The translations under genes and the position numbers were made by a program. This document shows positions 25,504 to 35,495 of a stretch of 64,000 nucleotides of DNA, in pieces (position 1 is the first letter of the stretch; every line of letters begins with the position of its first letter). The stretch lies in contig JAHZIG010000001.1 of NCBI GenBank assembly GCA_019419865.1, forward strand, positions 62,001 through 126,000, read 5' to 3'. This stretch comes from Clostridiales bacterium (GTDB taxonomy: Bacteria; Bacillota; Clostridia; Monoglobales; Monoglobaceae). Below the pieces are notes generated by a model. It saw only the letters and a program-made list of their open reading frames with translations, had not been told where the DNA came from and made no database searches.

Positions 25504-27144
25504 ATGAGACATGTAAAAGAATTTATTCTTCTGATAGCGGCGTTAAGCCTGATATTTACGGCGTCGTGCGGATCCGGCGGCTCGGGCGGCGTATATTTAG
25601 ACTCGTCGGCGCCCGTACTGGAATTTGAGCCGGTAAAGACGAGCGAGGACGGGAAAAACGAATACTATCTCTTCGACGACAATCCTGAGCATTTAAACCC
25701 GAACTTTTTGGCGGACAGCGCGGACGCGCCAAGCTCGATCGCGCATTTCGAGGATCTTCAGCCCGGGATATACACCGTGTTCAGCTACCACCACCGGGGC
25801 GATTCGGTAGACTACCGGGCCGACCTGTATTACGACGCGGCCTTTACCGCAGAGGAGGGCGGTTCGTTTAAAATACTGAATATAGGTCTGGATCACAACT
25901 GGGACTGGAACCAGGCCTGGGCGGATTATACCAACACCCCCGTCCTGGCGCCCGAATACGTGCAGACCTTTAAATGCTCCTGCGCCTCAGACTGCGGCTG
26001 CCGCACGGGCGAGGACTGCTACATACCCGGCTGCGAATGTATCGTCAGAGACGAGAGACGGGATCCTAAGACCGCTCTGTTCGACAATATCGGCGCGGTG
26101 AAAGAGGTCGGGAGTTCGGACATAGTTCTGCTCAGCGATCACATAAGCTATATAAGCCAAAACGATATAAACCATTTCAGATACGGCGGCTACGACGAGC
26201 CTATGTGGATGATGCTGAGGTTCGAGGTCGTATCCGGTTCGGTGACGCTGGATACCATAGCGTATCAGGATAAACAGACCGCGCTGAATAATATAAAAAC
26301 GGTGATGAGCCCGGGCAAATTCGAACACGAACCGCAGTATAAGGGGATCGCTCAAAACGCGCCGATAGTGGAAGCCGAGCTAAGTTACTCGATCGGCGAC
26401 GACGCGCCGTCCGGCAGACTTCCGGTCACGGTAAAGAATATGCGCGTTCCGGACGGACTTACGCTGACCGACGGCAGGTTTGCGACCAACGTAAACACAT
26501 GGCGGGAGGAGGACCCTATAGCCGCCGAGTCCGACCTTATGCTGATCGAATACAAAGACGATTCCAAACTTGAGTTGTACGGAGCCGAAGCCCAGGACAA
26601 GGACAATATATGGAGGTTCGACCCGTATCACACGAAGATCGTCGAGAGCGACAACAAATTAGAAAAATACGGGATAGAGCCGGGCGACCGGTTCGTTCCC
26701 AACGACGAGACGAGCAAGCTGCCCTATCCTACGGGATACGAGAAATCGACGGACGAATTCTATTCGGACACGGCCTGCAACCTGGGCAACTTTGGGGTTA
26801 CCTACAGATATAAATTCAACTTTGAAAACAACGGGGAAAAAGAGAGAAAGTTCGTATTCGACATGAGCTCTATCGCCGGACAGGTATATAGGTTCAGGCA
26901 GGTAGACGGATCAGGAAACGTCGTATACAGCGACGAGGGAAACTACATAATGAAGAAATTCGACTACGACCCGGCCGAGGATCCGACCTCGACGAGCGAT
27001 CCTAAGGAGAGGATAGACCCGTACGAAATGAGCTCCGATATCGAGTTCGTTTTAAGCCCTAAGAGCGGATATGAGATATATATCGAGATAACCACCCTGA
27101 CCGGCTGTACGGCGCCCCTGCATATCACGCTGTCGCTGGACTGA
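25504..27144 (+). CDS. Secreted lipoprotein with a Cys-rich knuckle, unknown family
   Basis: The 546-residue product begins with a lipoprotein signal peptide (lipobox FTASC, Cys22) followed by a Gly/Ser linker. The mature part is strand-rich and acidic, with a central block (about residues 158-181) holding seven Cys in 22 positions (C-x-C-x3-C-x-C-x5-C-x4-C-x-C), separated by Gly, Asp and Arg. Such spacing suggests metal binding or a small disulfide knot. I do not recognise the family. GGGGAGCGGAG precedes the ATG, with a promoter and terminator on either side, so it is monocistronic. A surface glycan- or metal-related role is only a guess. Confidence 0.75.
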   Translation: MRHVKEFILLIAALSLIFTASCGSGGSGGVYLDSSAPVLEFEPVKTSEDGKNEYYLFDDNPEHLNPNFLADSADAPSSIAHFEDLQPGIYTVFSYHHRGDSVDYRADLYYDAAFTAEEGGSFKILNIGLDHNWDWNQAWADYTNTPVLAPEYVQTFKCSCASDCGCRTGEDCYIPGCECIVRDERRDPKTALFDNIGAVKEVGSSDIVLLSDHISYISQNDINHFRYGGYDEPMWMMLRFEVVSGSVTLDTIAYQDKQTALNNIKTVMSPGKFEHEPQYKGIAQNAPIVEAELSYSIGDDAPSGRLPVTVKNMRVPDGLTLTDGRFATNVNTWREEDPIAAESDLMLIEYKDDSKLELYGAEAQDKDNIWRFDPYHTKIVESDNKLEKYGIEPGDRFVPNDETSKLPYPTGYEKSTDEFYSDTACNLGNFGVTYRYKFNFENNGEKERKFVFDMSSIAGQVYRFRQVDGSGNVVYSDEGNYIMKKFDYDPAEDPTSTSDPKERIDPYEMSSDIEFVLSPKSGYEIYIEITTLTGCTAPLHITLSLD

Positions 27145-27181
27145 GCCTTGGTTAAACCGGCTTTCCGCAAATATGAAAACA

Positions 27182-27210
27182 ACGCCCGAGCGTCTCGCTG
27201 CGCCGGGCGT
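27182..27210. terminator. Bidirectional terminator between convergent genes
   Basis: Seven-base arms ACGCCCG and CGGGCGT (27182-27188, 27204-27210) lie between the lipoprotein gene and the convergent FUSC-type gene, with AAC and TTTATAAT flanks. Confidence 0.65.
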
Positions 27211-27220
27211 TTATAATAAG

Positions 27221-27739
27221 CTAATTTCGAGCGTCGGACGGGTATTCCTCTTTAGGCGGGTGCACCAGCTTATTTATTATCAGCGCGACGCATATCCCGA
27301 GTATCGTCTGCAAGATCCTCGAGACCGCGTACATAACTATATTCCCCGACGCGGTGAGCATGGTGGCGAAGAATACCACCGACGCGGTGGGTATCGAGCT
27401 GCTCTTTTTGGATTTATTCATCAGATAGATTACAAGCCCCGTACCTATGGCTATCGTTATGAAACTCAGCCCTATCTCGTTGAACCAATGCAGGTCTATA
27501 TAGTATATCCCCGCTCCGACAAAACCGCCTATCGTCGTGGCGGCTATCTTGAATATGCTCGCCTGTATGGAGTTGTCCAGATCGTTTTGCATCGAAAACA
27601 CCGCCGCTATACAGGCGAAGTATGGACTGCACTCAAACACGTAGGTCGTCAGAAGATAACAGACCGCGACCGCGATCATCGTTTTTATCGTTCTCATCCC
27701 AAAGCCCTTGCGCTCCAAAAATTTAGGCAGATCTTTCAC
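27221..27739 (-). CDS. Aromatic-acid-exporter-type (FUSC) membrane protein
   Basis: The 172 residues contain five likely membrane segments and match the short Firmicute FUSC/ArAE-1 (DUF939-like) proteins: GMRTIKTMIAVAVCYLL at the start, FACIAAVFSMQND after the second helix, and a GGFVGA loop. Members are proposed exporters, but substrates for these short forms are unknown. Translation starts at GTG (27737-27739) with AGGATG upstream. Confidence 0.85.
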   Translation of the reverse strand: MKDLPKFLERKGFGMRTIKTMIAVAVCYLLTTYVFECSPYFACIAAVFSMQNDLDNSIQASIFKIAATTIGGFVGAGIYYIDLHWFNEIGLSFITIAIGTGLVIYLMNKSKKSSSIPTASVVFFATMLTASGNIVMYAVSRILQTILGICVALIINKLVHPPKEEYPSDARN

Positions 27740-27894
27740 CTATCTCACATCCTTTTCCATTTCCGCTTATCCGTGCCGCGAATTTATCCATGTTTCCGCG
27801 CCCGAACGTCCGGCGCCGCGAGCTAAATCAATTTTTATCCAATCCGCCGCGGGTTCGGCGCCGCTATGTAAAACGCAACCCCCGCGCTTTTCGA

Positions 27895-28638
27895 TCAATT
27901 ATACTTATCCGAATATATCTTATTAAGCTCGTCCACGACCTCGCCGCTAACCCGGTACGACTCGCGGCATTTCTTGATAAACAGCTTAAAGATCTCCCTG
28001 CCGATACTGCGCTCCCTCGCGAATTCGACCGTCTTTTCCTCAAACTTGGCGGCGCAGGTCGCGAGCAGCCACGCGGCCGCCATTTGGACGTAGTATTCAT
28101 CATCGTCCGCGCCGCCTAAACAGTCTAAGACGAAATCTATATATTCCTCTACCAAATAGTGATCTAAAAGAATAACGTAACCGACGCGCCGCTCCCACAT
28201 ATTTTCTGATTTTATAAACCTTACGACTTCGGGTTTATACTCCTCCCTGTGCTTTTGGATCGACTTAAACGACGATACCGGGACGTCGCAGTTCGCCCAG
28301 TTGTCAACCATTTTGGCGTATTCGCGTATCTTATCGCGCATATCTTCAAAGCTCAGCTTAGAGCAGCCTATGACCAGACCGTGCAGTACGATCTCCTCCT
28401 GGATATCGCCCTTGGGGATCCTTAAATATTCCTCACCGCCGAGGTAGGCTATCTCCTTGGCGAGCCTTCTCATCACGGGAACGCGCACCCCGAGGATCTT
28501 TTCTCTGCCGGGGACCAGCTTCTCGTTGAACCGCCGGTATTTATCGTCGGCGAGCGTATTTAAGTATTTTAGAAATTCCCTGTAGTCTTCGTTTGTGAGT
28601 ATGGGCTTTGTAATATATTGAAGTTTCAATCCGATCAT
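27895..28638 (-). CDS. DNA alkylation repair protein, AlkD-like
   Basis: A 247-residue all-helical HEAT-like repeat protein. VDNWANCDVP is the family block carrying the conserved Trp and Asp of the AlkD active site, with RVPVMRRLAKEI upstream and WERRVGYVILLDHYL downstream. AlkD glycosylases excise cationic alkylated purines; many Firmicute relatives are untested. The ATG at 28638 is only one base after AAAGGA, so a TTG three codons later may be the real start. Confidence 0.88.
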   Translation of the reverse strand: MIGLKLQYITKPILTNEDYREFLKYLNTLADDKYRRFNEKLVPGREKILGVRVPVMRRLAKEIAYLGGEEYLRIPKGDIQEEIVLHGLVIGCSKLSFEDMRDKIREYAKMVDNWANCDVPVSSFKSIQKHREEYKPEVVRFIKSENMWERRVGYVILLDHYLVEEYIDFVLDCLGGADDDEYYVQMAAAWLLATCAAKFEEKTVEFARERSIGREIFKLFIKKCRESYRVSGEVVDELNKIYSDKYN

Positions 28639-28702
28639 TCCTTTAATAGTATCATCAAATCAAGATTTAATTATTATAGCGATTAAGATCAAATTTGTCT
28701 TA

Positions 28703-28731
28703 GAAATAAAGGGAGCGCAAGCCGCGCTCCC
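28703..28731 (-). terminator. Terminator of the DUF975 pair
   Basis: Perfect 8-base arms GGGAGCGC and GCGCTCCC (28711-28731) with a 5-base loop, followed on the minus strand by TTTATTT. Confidence 0.8.
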
Positions 28732-28773
28732 CTGATGTAAAACGTTCTTGCAGCTCTCGGCCTAAACTCCGCC

Positions 28774-29511
28774 TTAGATCTCGCCTATGAGATTACGGTA
28801 GAAGTTTGCGATCGTAGCCTGACGATACGGCGTGAGCCATATGAAGCCTATGCCGCATGTAAGCACGCAGAGGATCGCCCAGCCGAGGAAGGTCAGATCG
28901 AGCACGAAACGCTCCATCTTATGCCCTCTCATAAGCTCTTTGCTCCTGTTTATCGCGTCGAGCGCGTTTAATTCCGGGCTGTCCACAAGTATGTACGTAG
29001 CCGCCGAATATCTGTACGCGGCGATAATGCCCGGGATTATAAACAAGATCGACCACAGGAACTGGAACAGCGCCATAAGAAAATACATAGCGCCGCATTT
29101 TACGAAATACTTAAATCCTGAGAACACGTCGTTCAGTTCCATATACCCCGACCTTGCGTTTTTGAGCATGGCGCTGCATATACCGAAATCGAATATGCCC
29201 GTCGCGCAGTAGGAAATAAAGTACGTAACAAACAGCATAACGGTTCCAACTATGAACAAAGATATACTTACGTCCGCAAAGCTGAAACTGTACAGTATCG
29301 CTTCGTCGACGGCTCCGGTCGATTCTCCGACCAACATATCCGCAACGCTCAGCGGCAATCCCGCAAGAGTATACAGCAATCTGGTTATCTGCGTGGGGAT
29401 AGAAGAAATTATACTCGATAAGATCCCGCCGACCACTATGATAAGTATCGCCACGCCCCACTTACCTCTAAGCTGATTGAGCGCTAATTGTTTAAGACTT
29501 TTTGAAGGCAT
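28774..29511 (-). CDS. DUF975 family membrane protein
   Basis: A 245-residue integral membrane protein. The start (KSLKQLALNQLRGKWGVAI) is the typical amphipathic DUF975 opening, and four or five membrane helices follow. The conserved IIPGIIAAYRYSAATYILVD block and SKELMRGHKMERFVLDL are present. Role unknown. AGGAGG is 8 bases before the ATG. It lies 54 bases after its paralogue with no promoter between, so the pair is co-transcribed. Confidence 0.88.
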   Translation of the reverse strand: MPSKSLKQLALNQLRGKWGVAILIIVVGGILSSIISSIPTQITRLLYTLAGLPLSVADMLVGESTGAVDEAILYSFSFADVSISLFIVGTVMLFVTYFISYCATGIFDFGICSAMLKNARSGYMELNDVFSGFKYFVKCGAMYFLMALFQFLWSILFIIPGIIAAYRYSAATYILVDSPELNALDAINRSKELMRGHKMERFVLDLTFLGWAILCVLTCGIGFIWLTPYRQATIANFYRNLIGEI

Positions 29512-29565
29512 TTTTATACCCCTCCTTGATCATAAAGATTATAAAATATAAATTTATTTTTCATA

Positions 29566-30246
29566 CTAAACAGCCGCCCCGTATTGATCCGCCGGTCTGT
29601 TGTCCGCTAATTCCACGTAAAAATTCGCAGCGGCGGTCTCGTAATACGGATTAAGCAGTATAAATCCATAGACCGACAGCGCCGATAAGATCGACCAGCC
29701 CAGGAAACTCAGGTCCAATACAAAACGCTCGCCTTTATGTCCTTTCATTAATTCAGAGCTGGCTCTGAGCGCCTCCATCGGCGACATCTCCGGGTTCTCG
29801 ATCAATATAAACGTAGCCGCGGAATATCTGTACATAGCCACGATACCCGGGATTATAAATAAGAGCGTCCAGAGAAATATGAATATATACTTTATTATAT
29901 AAAGCAAAATACACTTCTGCAAGCTCTTAAATCCGCTTACCAGAGCGCTAAGATCCTTGACTCCCGACCTGACAAAGCCCAGCGTATAGGTATACTTGCC
30001 GTATTCGGCGATCCCGTATACCAAATACGATACGACGCTGAGCGCTATCATAGCGACAAAAAACGGCGGTAATAATATTGCCGCGTCAAACATCCCATAT
30101 ATCATGGATAGAATATTCGATAAAAATACGACCGCCGCCGAGACAGCCGCGGGGATCAAGGTCGCCGCGGTTATGGCCGCTATAACTTCGTACCAGTTGT
30201 TATTTAACTGAGACAGAGCTTTTGTTTTCAGCCGTTTTGACGACAT
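29566..30246 (-). CDS. DUF975 family membrane protein (paralogue)
   Basis: The 226 residues share the same blocks as the downstream gene: KALSQLNNNWYEVI at the start, IIPGIVAMYRYSAATFILIE and SSELMKGHKGERFVLDLSFLGW. This is a clear tandem duplication. Its own promoter (30370-30398) should drive both genes. Confidence 0.88.
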   Translation of the reverse strand: MSSKRLKTKALSQLNNNWYEVIAAITAATLIPAAVSAAVVFLSNILSMIYGMFDAAILLPPFFVAMIALSVVSYLVYGIAEYGKYTYTLGFVRSGVKDLSALVSGFKSLQKCILLYIIKYIFIFLWTLLFIIPGIVAMYRYSAATFILIENPEMSPMEALRASSELMKGHKGERFVLDLSFLGWSILSALSVYGFILLNPYYETAAANFYVELADNRPADQYGAAV

Positions 30247-30369
30247 ACTCGTCTTCGCCTCCCACTTGATGATTTACCGCCTTTCGGCGAATAAGACCTT
30301 ATTTGACTTAAGCCGGCGCTTAGGCGCGTACGCCGCCGAATAAGCCCGATCGTCTTATATTCCAAAACA

Positions 30370-30398
30370 ATTATACCATCAAACAAAAAAAGCGTCAA
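30370..30398 (-). promoter_or_regulatory. Promoter of the DUF975 pair
   Basis: TTGACG (30393-30398), 17 bases, TATAAT (30370-30375) on the minus strand, about 120 bases before the first ATG. Confidence 0.7.
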
Positions 30399-30500
30399 TA
30401 TCTAATGTTATAGGCTTGTTAATTTAAAGTTACAATATACGCATAATCCGCATTTTCTTTTAATAGAATGAAAGTAAAAGACAAGCGTGGAGGAATACAA

Positions 30501-32051
30501 ATGAATCTTACAAACACGCCGGACAAAAACGGCAAAAAGAGAAAAAACGCCGAAAACGCGGCGGATCGCGGCGCCAAAAGCTCGCTCGGCCGCCGCTTGC
30601 CGAACCAAAATACCCGCGGCGGCGAACCGGGCGCGCCTAAGCTCGAAAAGAGTCTTGGCCAAACGAGCTCCTCTTCCGCCGCTCCGCGCCTTCATTTCAG
30701 TCGTTTTTCGGGCAAAGCCCCAAGCGGCGGCTCCGCTAAGCCTAAAGCGAACGACGCGGAAAAAATAAAAACGTATCCGCTTAAACTCAAAAATTCGGGC
30801 GGCTACGAGCTAAGAGACCGCTTCGATCAAGGCTCCGCCGAGTATTCCGCAGGCGGTAAGTATACGGCGGTTCTGCTCGACGGAAAGAAAATAGTTAAAA
30901 ACTTGATCTTCACGGCGCTCGGCGGGATAGTAATAATTTTGATATGTCTTACCTTAAAGCTGTCGGGCGGTCTCGATACTCTCGCGGGCGGCTTGGAAAG
31001 CTACGGCGTCTCCGACGCGATAACCGTAACGGAGGCGGGCAATACCAGCTTTGAAGAGGAGAGCGGAAACATACTCGCGGCGCTGTCGAGCGCCGCTAAA
31101 TTCATACTCGGCTTTGATTATTCCGATCTGAGCGAGACTTTTAAAGCGGAGATTCCAACCTCCGCCGTGGTAAATTCATATTCGATGGTAACGGACGCGA
31201 GCGCCTCAGCGGCGCCGACTACTCCGACCCCGCAGCCGAGTCCTTCGCCCACGCCGGCGCCCGACGACGGTTCCCGTTCGGATATAAAGGAGATCAACGC
31301 GTCCAAAAATACGGCGGACGGAGTTCCTCAGATATATCTCGGCAACGAGACCGACTACGGAATAAACGTCGAAGAAGCGCTGGCCGCAAGGCCTGAGATA
31401 GACATGAGCGCAGAGGGGCCTAAGATCTTGATAGTCCATACCCACGCGACCGAAGCTTACGCCAAGAGCGGCGCGAACACGTACGATACCACCGAAAGCG
31501 ACAGGAGCATGAATACCGAAGAAAACGTTGTGAAGGTCGGATCCATAGTCGCCGACCTTTTTAATTCTAAGGGGATAGAGACCCTGCACGACACCGAACT
31601 TCACGACTACCCGTCGTTTAACGGCAGTTACGGCGACGCTCTCGAGACGACCGAGCAGTACCTCGAAAAATATCCGAGTATCCAGATAGTGTTCGACCTG
31701 CACAGGGATTCTATCGTATACGACGACGGGACCATGGCCAAGCCGGTTACCGAGATAGACGGGCGCAAGGCCGCGCAGCTGATGTTCGTCGTCGGAACGG
31801 ACGCAAACGGGCTTTATCATCCGAACTGGCGGAACAACATGACCTTCGCGATCCAGCTCCAAAACGCTATAAACAACAAATACCCTACCCTTATGAGATA
31901 CATAAACCTCCGGCAGGAGCGGTTCAACGGCCACACCACGAACGGCAGTCTGATAATCGAGGTCGGCTCCAGCGGAAATACCTTAGACGAAGCGATCTAT
32001 GGAATGACTCTCGCCGCCGAAGTTATCGCCGACTACCTGCTCTCGCTGTAG
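30501..32051 (+). CDS. spoIIP: Stage II sporulation protein P
   Basis: Membrane-anchored amidase and endopeptidase that works with SpoIID/SpoIIM to thin septal peptidoglycan for engulfment. The N-terminal 120 residues are basic, Gly/Ser-rich and unusual for the family; a membrane segment follows (about residues 137-160), then a Pro/Thr/Ser linker and the SpoIIP domain. The domain has ILIVHTHATEAYA, GSIVADLFNSKGI, IQIVFDLHRDSI with zinc-binding His, and LIIEVGSSGNT with the catalytic Glu. The frame opens 33 bases earlier, but the ATG at 30501 is preferred because GGAGG lies 7 bases before it. The long cytoplasmic basic tail may be disordered. Confidence 0.92.
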   Translation: MNLTNTPDKNGKKRKNAENAADRGAKSSLGRRLPNQNTRGGEPGAPKLEKSLGQTSSSSAAPRLHFSRFSGKAPSGGSAKPKANDAEKIKTYPLKLKNSGGYELRDRFDQGSAEYSAGGKYTAVLLDGKKIVKNLIFTALGGIVIILICLTLKLSGGLDTLAGGLESYGVSDAITVTEAGNTSFEEESGNILAALSSAAKFILGFDYSDLSETFKAEIPTSAVVNSYSMVTDASASAAPTTPTPQPSPSPTPAPDDGSRSDIKEINASKNTADGVPQIYLGNETDYGINVEEALAARPEIDMSAEGPKILIVHTHATEAYAKSGANTYDTTESDRSMNTEENVVKVGSIVADLFNSKGIETLHDTELHDYPSFNGSYGDALETTEQYLEKYPSIQIVFDLHRDSIVYDDGTMAKPVTEIDGRKAAQLMFVVGTDANGLYHPNWRNNMTFAIQLQNAINNKYPTLMRYINLRQERFNGHTTNGSLIIEVGSSGNTLDEAIYGMTLAAEVIADYLLSL

Positions 32052-32076
32052 CCGCCGTTTGTTACAAATATATAAA

Positions 32077-32117
32077 GCCGATAATCCGCTATGCGAACAG
32101 ATTATCGGCCTCTTTTT
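32077..32117 (+). terminator. Intrinsic terminator of spoIIP
   Basis: Perfect 10-base arms GCCGATAATC and GATTATCGGC (32077-32109) with a 13-base loop are followed by CTCTTTTTT. Confidence 0.92.
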
Positions 32118-32271
32118 TACGCCGCGATAATATAACGCGGCTTTTCTCGCGTATAAACCTTATCAAGATCCGCGGCGGCGCTTCTTTCCGCGTCCGCCGC
32201 CTTAATATTATCCATATCCCGGCGCCTTACGGTCGTTTTTCGTCAAGCTCGTTTTAAGCCGCGCCGTTTTC

Positions 32272-34809
32272 TCAATCGCTTACCCTCAGTCTGTCCACAA
32301 TACTGCGCTTTCTCATATTCTTATAGCAGAGGATCGGCGCGGCGACCGATACCGCCAAGAACGCGGGTATGCACAATAACATCGGCGCTATGGTAAACCT
32401 GTAGGTAAAGAACCATATCTGGTTAGCAACGCCGCTCACTATCGCGTATACGGCCAGACTGCCGAGCGAGAGCGAAAACGCGGCGGTCAGCAGTATATAT
32501 AATACCCCTTCAAAGACCAGCATGCGTTTGAGCTGTTTTCCCGTCATGCCTATCGACTGCAAGACCGCAAGCTCGAGCCGCCTCGTCTGTATAGACGTTA
32601 CGACCGCGTTGACGAAGTTCAATATCCCGATGAGCGCAAGGATAAAGCTCAAAGCTCCGCCCACAAACAGATACATATTCCTCATGCTTTCAAACTCTGC
32701 GACGTATGTGTTACGGGAGCGGTAATCGATATTGGGATCTACGTTCTCGCAGTAATTTTCCAGCCATTCCTCGGCGGCGTCGTAGTTTTCCGGCAGAACG
32801 TTGAACGCCGTTTTCATCGCCCCCGCGTCTCCGGTCTGCGCTATGAACTCGTCCGAATACAGCGTAAAATATATATCGAACGTATGACTGTGCTGCGGAG
32901 ACAGCGCGTACGGGATAGCGCCAAGCGCCATGACCTCGTATTCTTTCTTATTCCCATTCCCGAAATCTATCTCCACAGTATCGCCCGCCTCGTAAAAATG
33001 GCCGTCGCCCTCGGTCGATACGGTCGAGACGACGACGTAATCCCCGGTTTTGAACTTCTCCATATCTATCCGTCCGTCGAATATCTCCATCTTTTCGGCG
33101 ACAAATTCGTCGACTCCGTATAAGTGCGAGTACATAGAATCTTCCTCGCCGAGCAGGCGATCGACCTCGGCCGCGTATTCCGGCTGCGGGAAGATGATAT
33201 CGCGGTACGATTCAAGAAGGCGCTTGCCGTTCTCGAGCTTTTCTCCGCTCAGCTTATGCAGGCTCTCCTTCATATAGACGCTTCCCATTTCGGTTATCCC
33301 TTCAAGCTCGGATATCCGGCCGCGAAGATCGGCTGAGACGCCGTCGTAGATCTCCGCCGCGGAGCTAAGATTTGTGATCGACGCGTCCGTTACATAAAAA
33401 TCGGACACGACGGAATTTTCGATATATTTATCCATATCGAAACCGTTTACAAGAGTTACCGTTCCGTTCAACAAGATCAGCGACAGCGAAAGCGAGATCA
33501 CGACCGCCGCGGTCTTCTTCTTGGTTCTGCCTATGTTTCCGACCGCCATCGACACGGGCGTAACGCGTCTTGTCTTCTTGCGCTTTTTACGAGTTTGAGA
33601 CGCGTTATCGGTATACCGCACGGCCTCCACCGGCGATATCGAACACACGAAGCGGCACGGCTTGATACAGCTTATCCAGACCGTTATCAATGAAAACGCC
33701 GCGCCGCCGATAAAGATCAGCGGATTTACCGAGATCTCATAGTCGGAGCCGATAGACAGCGTTCCGGAGACGACCGGAATAATGAATACCGAGAGCAAAT
33801 ACCCGAGCAGAAGCCCCGCGGGCACGCCCAGCAGGCTCAAGAGCGCCGCCTGTCTCCTGACTATCTTCTTAAGCTGTTTGTTGGTAGTTCCGATGGTTTT
33901 CAGCAAACCGTAAAACTTTATCTCATTGCTGACCGAGATATAAAATACGTTATAGATTATCAAATACCCCGATAGCATGATCAGGATCAACAGCCCGGCT
34001 ATCAACAAGATAGTCGTCGCGTCCACCGTAGACGACATATAGGCCCAGTTCACTCCGTCGTTTACATCATCGCCAAAGCCGCAGCGCTCCTTCAGCTCTT
34101 GCATCTGCCCCTCTAAATTCCACGAACTCGCGAACCATATAGACGGGTGTATCGAACCCGAGTCGTAAGAACTCTCGCCGAATCTTTCGGGAACTTCCGT
34201 CCATACGGGAGCGACCTCGTCAGCGTATTCGCGCGAGAGAAACGCCTCGTTTGCGGCAGACACGGCGTCCTGTTCCCAAAATCCGCACAGCTTGAAGTTT
34301 TCGCTGTATTTTACTCCGTTCGCCGTGAACTCAAGCGGGACCTCCGCGCCTATCTCATGCGGAACGCCGAGCGCGTCCAATACGGCGGTCGAAGTCGCGA
34401 CGTCGAGCCTCTCCTTGGGAAGTCCGCCTGTCGTCGGCATGGCGAACGACCACTCCGCCGCCTTCTCTTCCGTGTATCTTATCTCGGTGTAGGTCTTATT
34501 AAGCGCCTCGTTTTCCGCGAAGCCTATGAGTATATTGTAAGATATATCCCTGACCTTCGGGTCGGCGCACACCTTTTCATACTGCTCCTGCGTCAAATAT
34601 TTAAAGCCGCCGTGAGCCTTTGTCCCGACCTGGCGCATAGTTGACAACTGAAACGACTCTATAACGCTAAGCCCCACGGTGAACACCGTAGCGAACAACA
34701 CAGACGTCAGTATTATCGCGATAACCGCGACTATGTTCCTTGTTCTGTTGCGCCTTAGCGAACGTCTTGACAATAGGGATATGCTCTTGGAATTATTCAC
34801 GTTAAACAT
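32272..34809 (-). CDS. FtsX-type ABC transporter permease
   Basis: A large permease with ten likely membrane segments: one near the N-terminus, three at about 250-380, one near 435, and the final set at about 715-835, enclosing two extracytoplasmic domains. GIGTTNKQLKKIVRRQA-like and SIGMTGKQLKRMLVFEG blocks are the coupling helices typical of FtsX/MacB permeases. It is probably the export or peptide-sensing partner of the ATPase encoded just upstream. The ATG at 34809 follows AGGTGAT and overlaps the ATPase stop; a GTG three codons earlier (34818) is possible. Confidence 0.9.
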   Translation of the reverse strand: MFNVNNSKSISLLSRRSLRRNRTRNIVAVIAIILTSVLFATVFTVGLSVIESFQLSTMRQVGTKAHGGFKYLTQEQYEKVCADPKVRDISYNILIGFAENEALNKTYTEIRYTEEKAAEWSFAMPTTGGLPKERLDVATSTAVLDALGVPHEIGAEVPLEFTANGVKYSENFKLCGFWEQDAVSAANEAFLSREYADEVAPVWTEVPERFGESSYDSGSIHPSIWFASSWNLEGQMQELKERCGFGDDVNDGVNWAYMSSTVDATTILLIAGLLILIMLSGYLIIYNVFYISVSNEIKFYGLLKTIGTTNKQLKKIVRRQAALLSLLGVPAGLLLGYLLSVFIIPVVSGTLSIGSDYEISVNPLIFIGGAAFSLITVWISCIKPCRFVCSISPVEAVRYTDNASQTRKKRKKTRRVTPVSMAVGNIGRTKKKTAAVVISLSLSLILLNGTVTLVNGFDMDKYIENSVVSDFYVTDASITNLSSAAEIYDGVSADLRGRISELEGITEMGSVYMKESLHKLSGEKLENGKRLLESYRDIIFPQPEYAAEVDRLLGEEDSMYSHLYGVDEFVAEKMEIFDGRIDMEKFKTGDYVVVSTVSTEGDGHFYEAGDTVEIDFGNGNKKEYEVMALGAIPYALSPQHSHTFDIYFTLYSDEFIAQTGDAGAMKTAFNVLPENYDAAEEWLENYCENVDPNIDYRSRNTYVAEFESMRNMYLFVGGALSFILALIGILNFVNAVVTSIQTRRLELAVLQSIGMTGKQLKRMLVFEGVLYILLTAAFSLSLGSLAVYAIVSGVANQIWFFTYRFTIAPMLLCIPAFLAVSVAAPILCYKNMRKRSIVDRLRVSD

Positions 34810-35479
34810 TCTTATCACCTATTATCCTTCCGTCCTCGATACGCACGATCCTGTCGGCCATTTGGGCGATCTCTTCGTTGTGAGTGATCATAACGATCGT
34901 CTGCTTGAACTTGTCGCTTGTGATCTTTAAAAGTCCCAGCACGTCGAGACTGGTCTTACTGTCCAGATTCCCCGTCGGCTCGTCCGCAAGGATTATCGCC
35001 GGCTTGGTAGCGAGCGCCCTCGCTATCGCGACCCTCTGCTGCTGTCCTCCCGAAAGCTGAGACGGGAGGCTGTCCGTCTTCTCCGACAGACCGAGAGTCT
35101 CGATAATATTTTTTATATGCTTATCGTCTACTCTGTTTCCGTCGAGCTGAATAGGCAGAACTATGTTTTCGTACGCGTTGAGCGTCGGAACAAGATTATA
35201 GCTCTGGAAAATAAAGCCTATCTTTCTGCGCCTGAAAATGGTCAGCTCGTCGTCCTTGAGCGTAAATATGTCCTTGCCGTCCACGACGACCCTGCCGTCC
35301 GTAGGTCTGTCGAGTCCGCCGAGCATATGGAGCAGCGTCGACTTGCCGCTGCCCGAAGTTCCGACTATCGCCGTAAATTCTCCGCTCGGAACCGAAAGAT
35401 CCACGCCGTCCAGCGCCTTGACGAGGGCGTCTCCGCCGCCGTAATACTTTTTCAAATTTTCAGTCCTTAAAATATCCAT
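34802..35479 (-). CDS. ABC transporter ATP-binding protein (MacB/Bce type)
   Basis: The 225-residue ATPase has Walker [13 protein letters not shown]-loop FQSYNLVP, signature [15 protein letters not shown], Walker [12 protein letters not shown] and the H-loop ITHNEE. The sequence is of the LolD/MacB/BceA class, which pairs with FtsX-type permeases. TTGGAGG precedes the ATG. A perfect hairpin sits directly in front of this ribosome binding site. Confidence 0.95.
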   Translation of the reverse strand: MDILRTENLKKYYGGGDALVKALDGVDLSVPSGEFTAIVGTSGSGKSTLLHMLGGLDRPTDGRVVVDGKDIFTLKDDELTIFRRRKIGFIFQSYNLVPTLNAYENIVLPIQLDGNRVDDKHIKNIIETLGLSEKTDSLPSQLSGGQQQRVAIARALATKPAIILADEPTGNLDSKTSLDVLGLLKITSDKFKQTIVMITHNEEIAQMADRIVRIEDGRIIGDKNV

Positions 35480-35495
35480 AGCGTTAAAACCTCCA

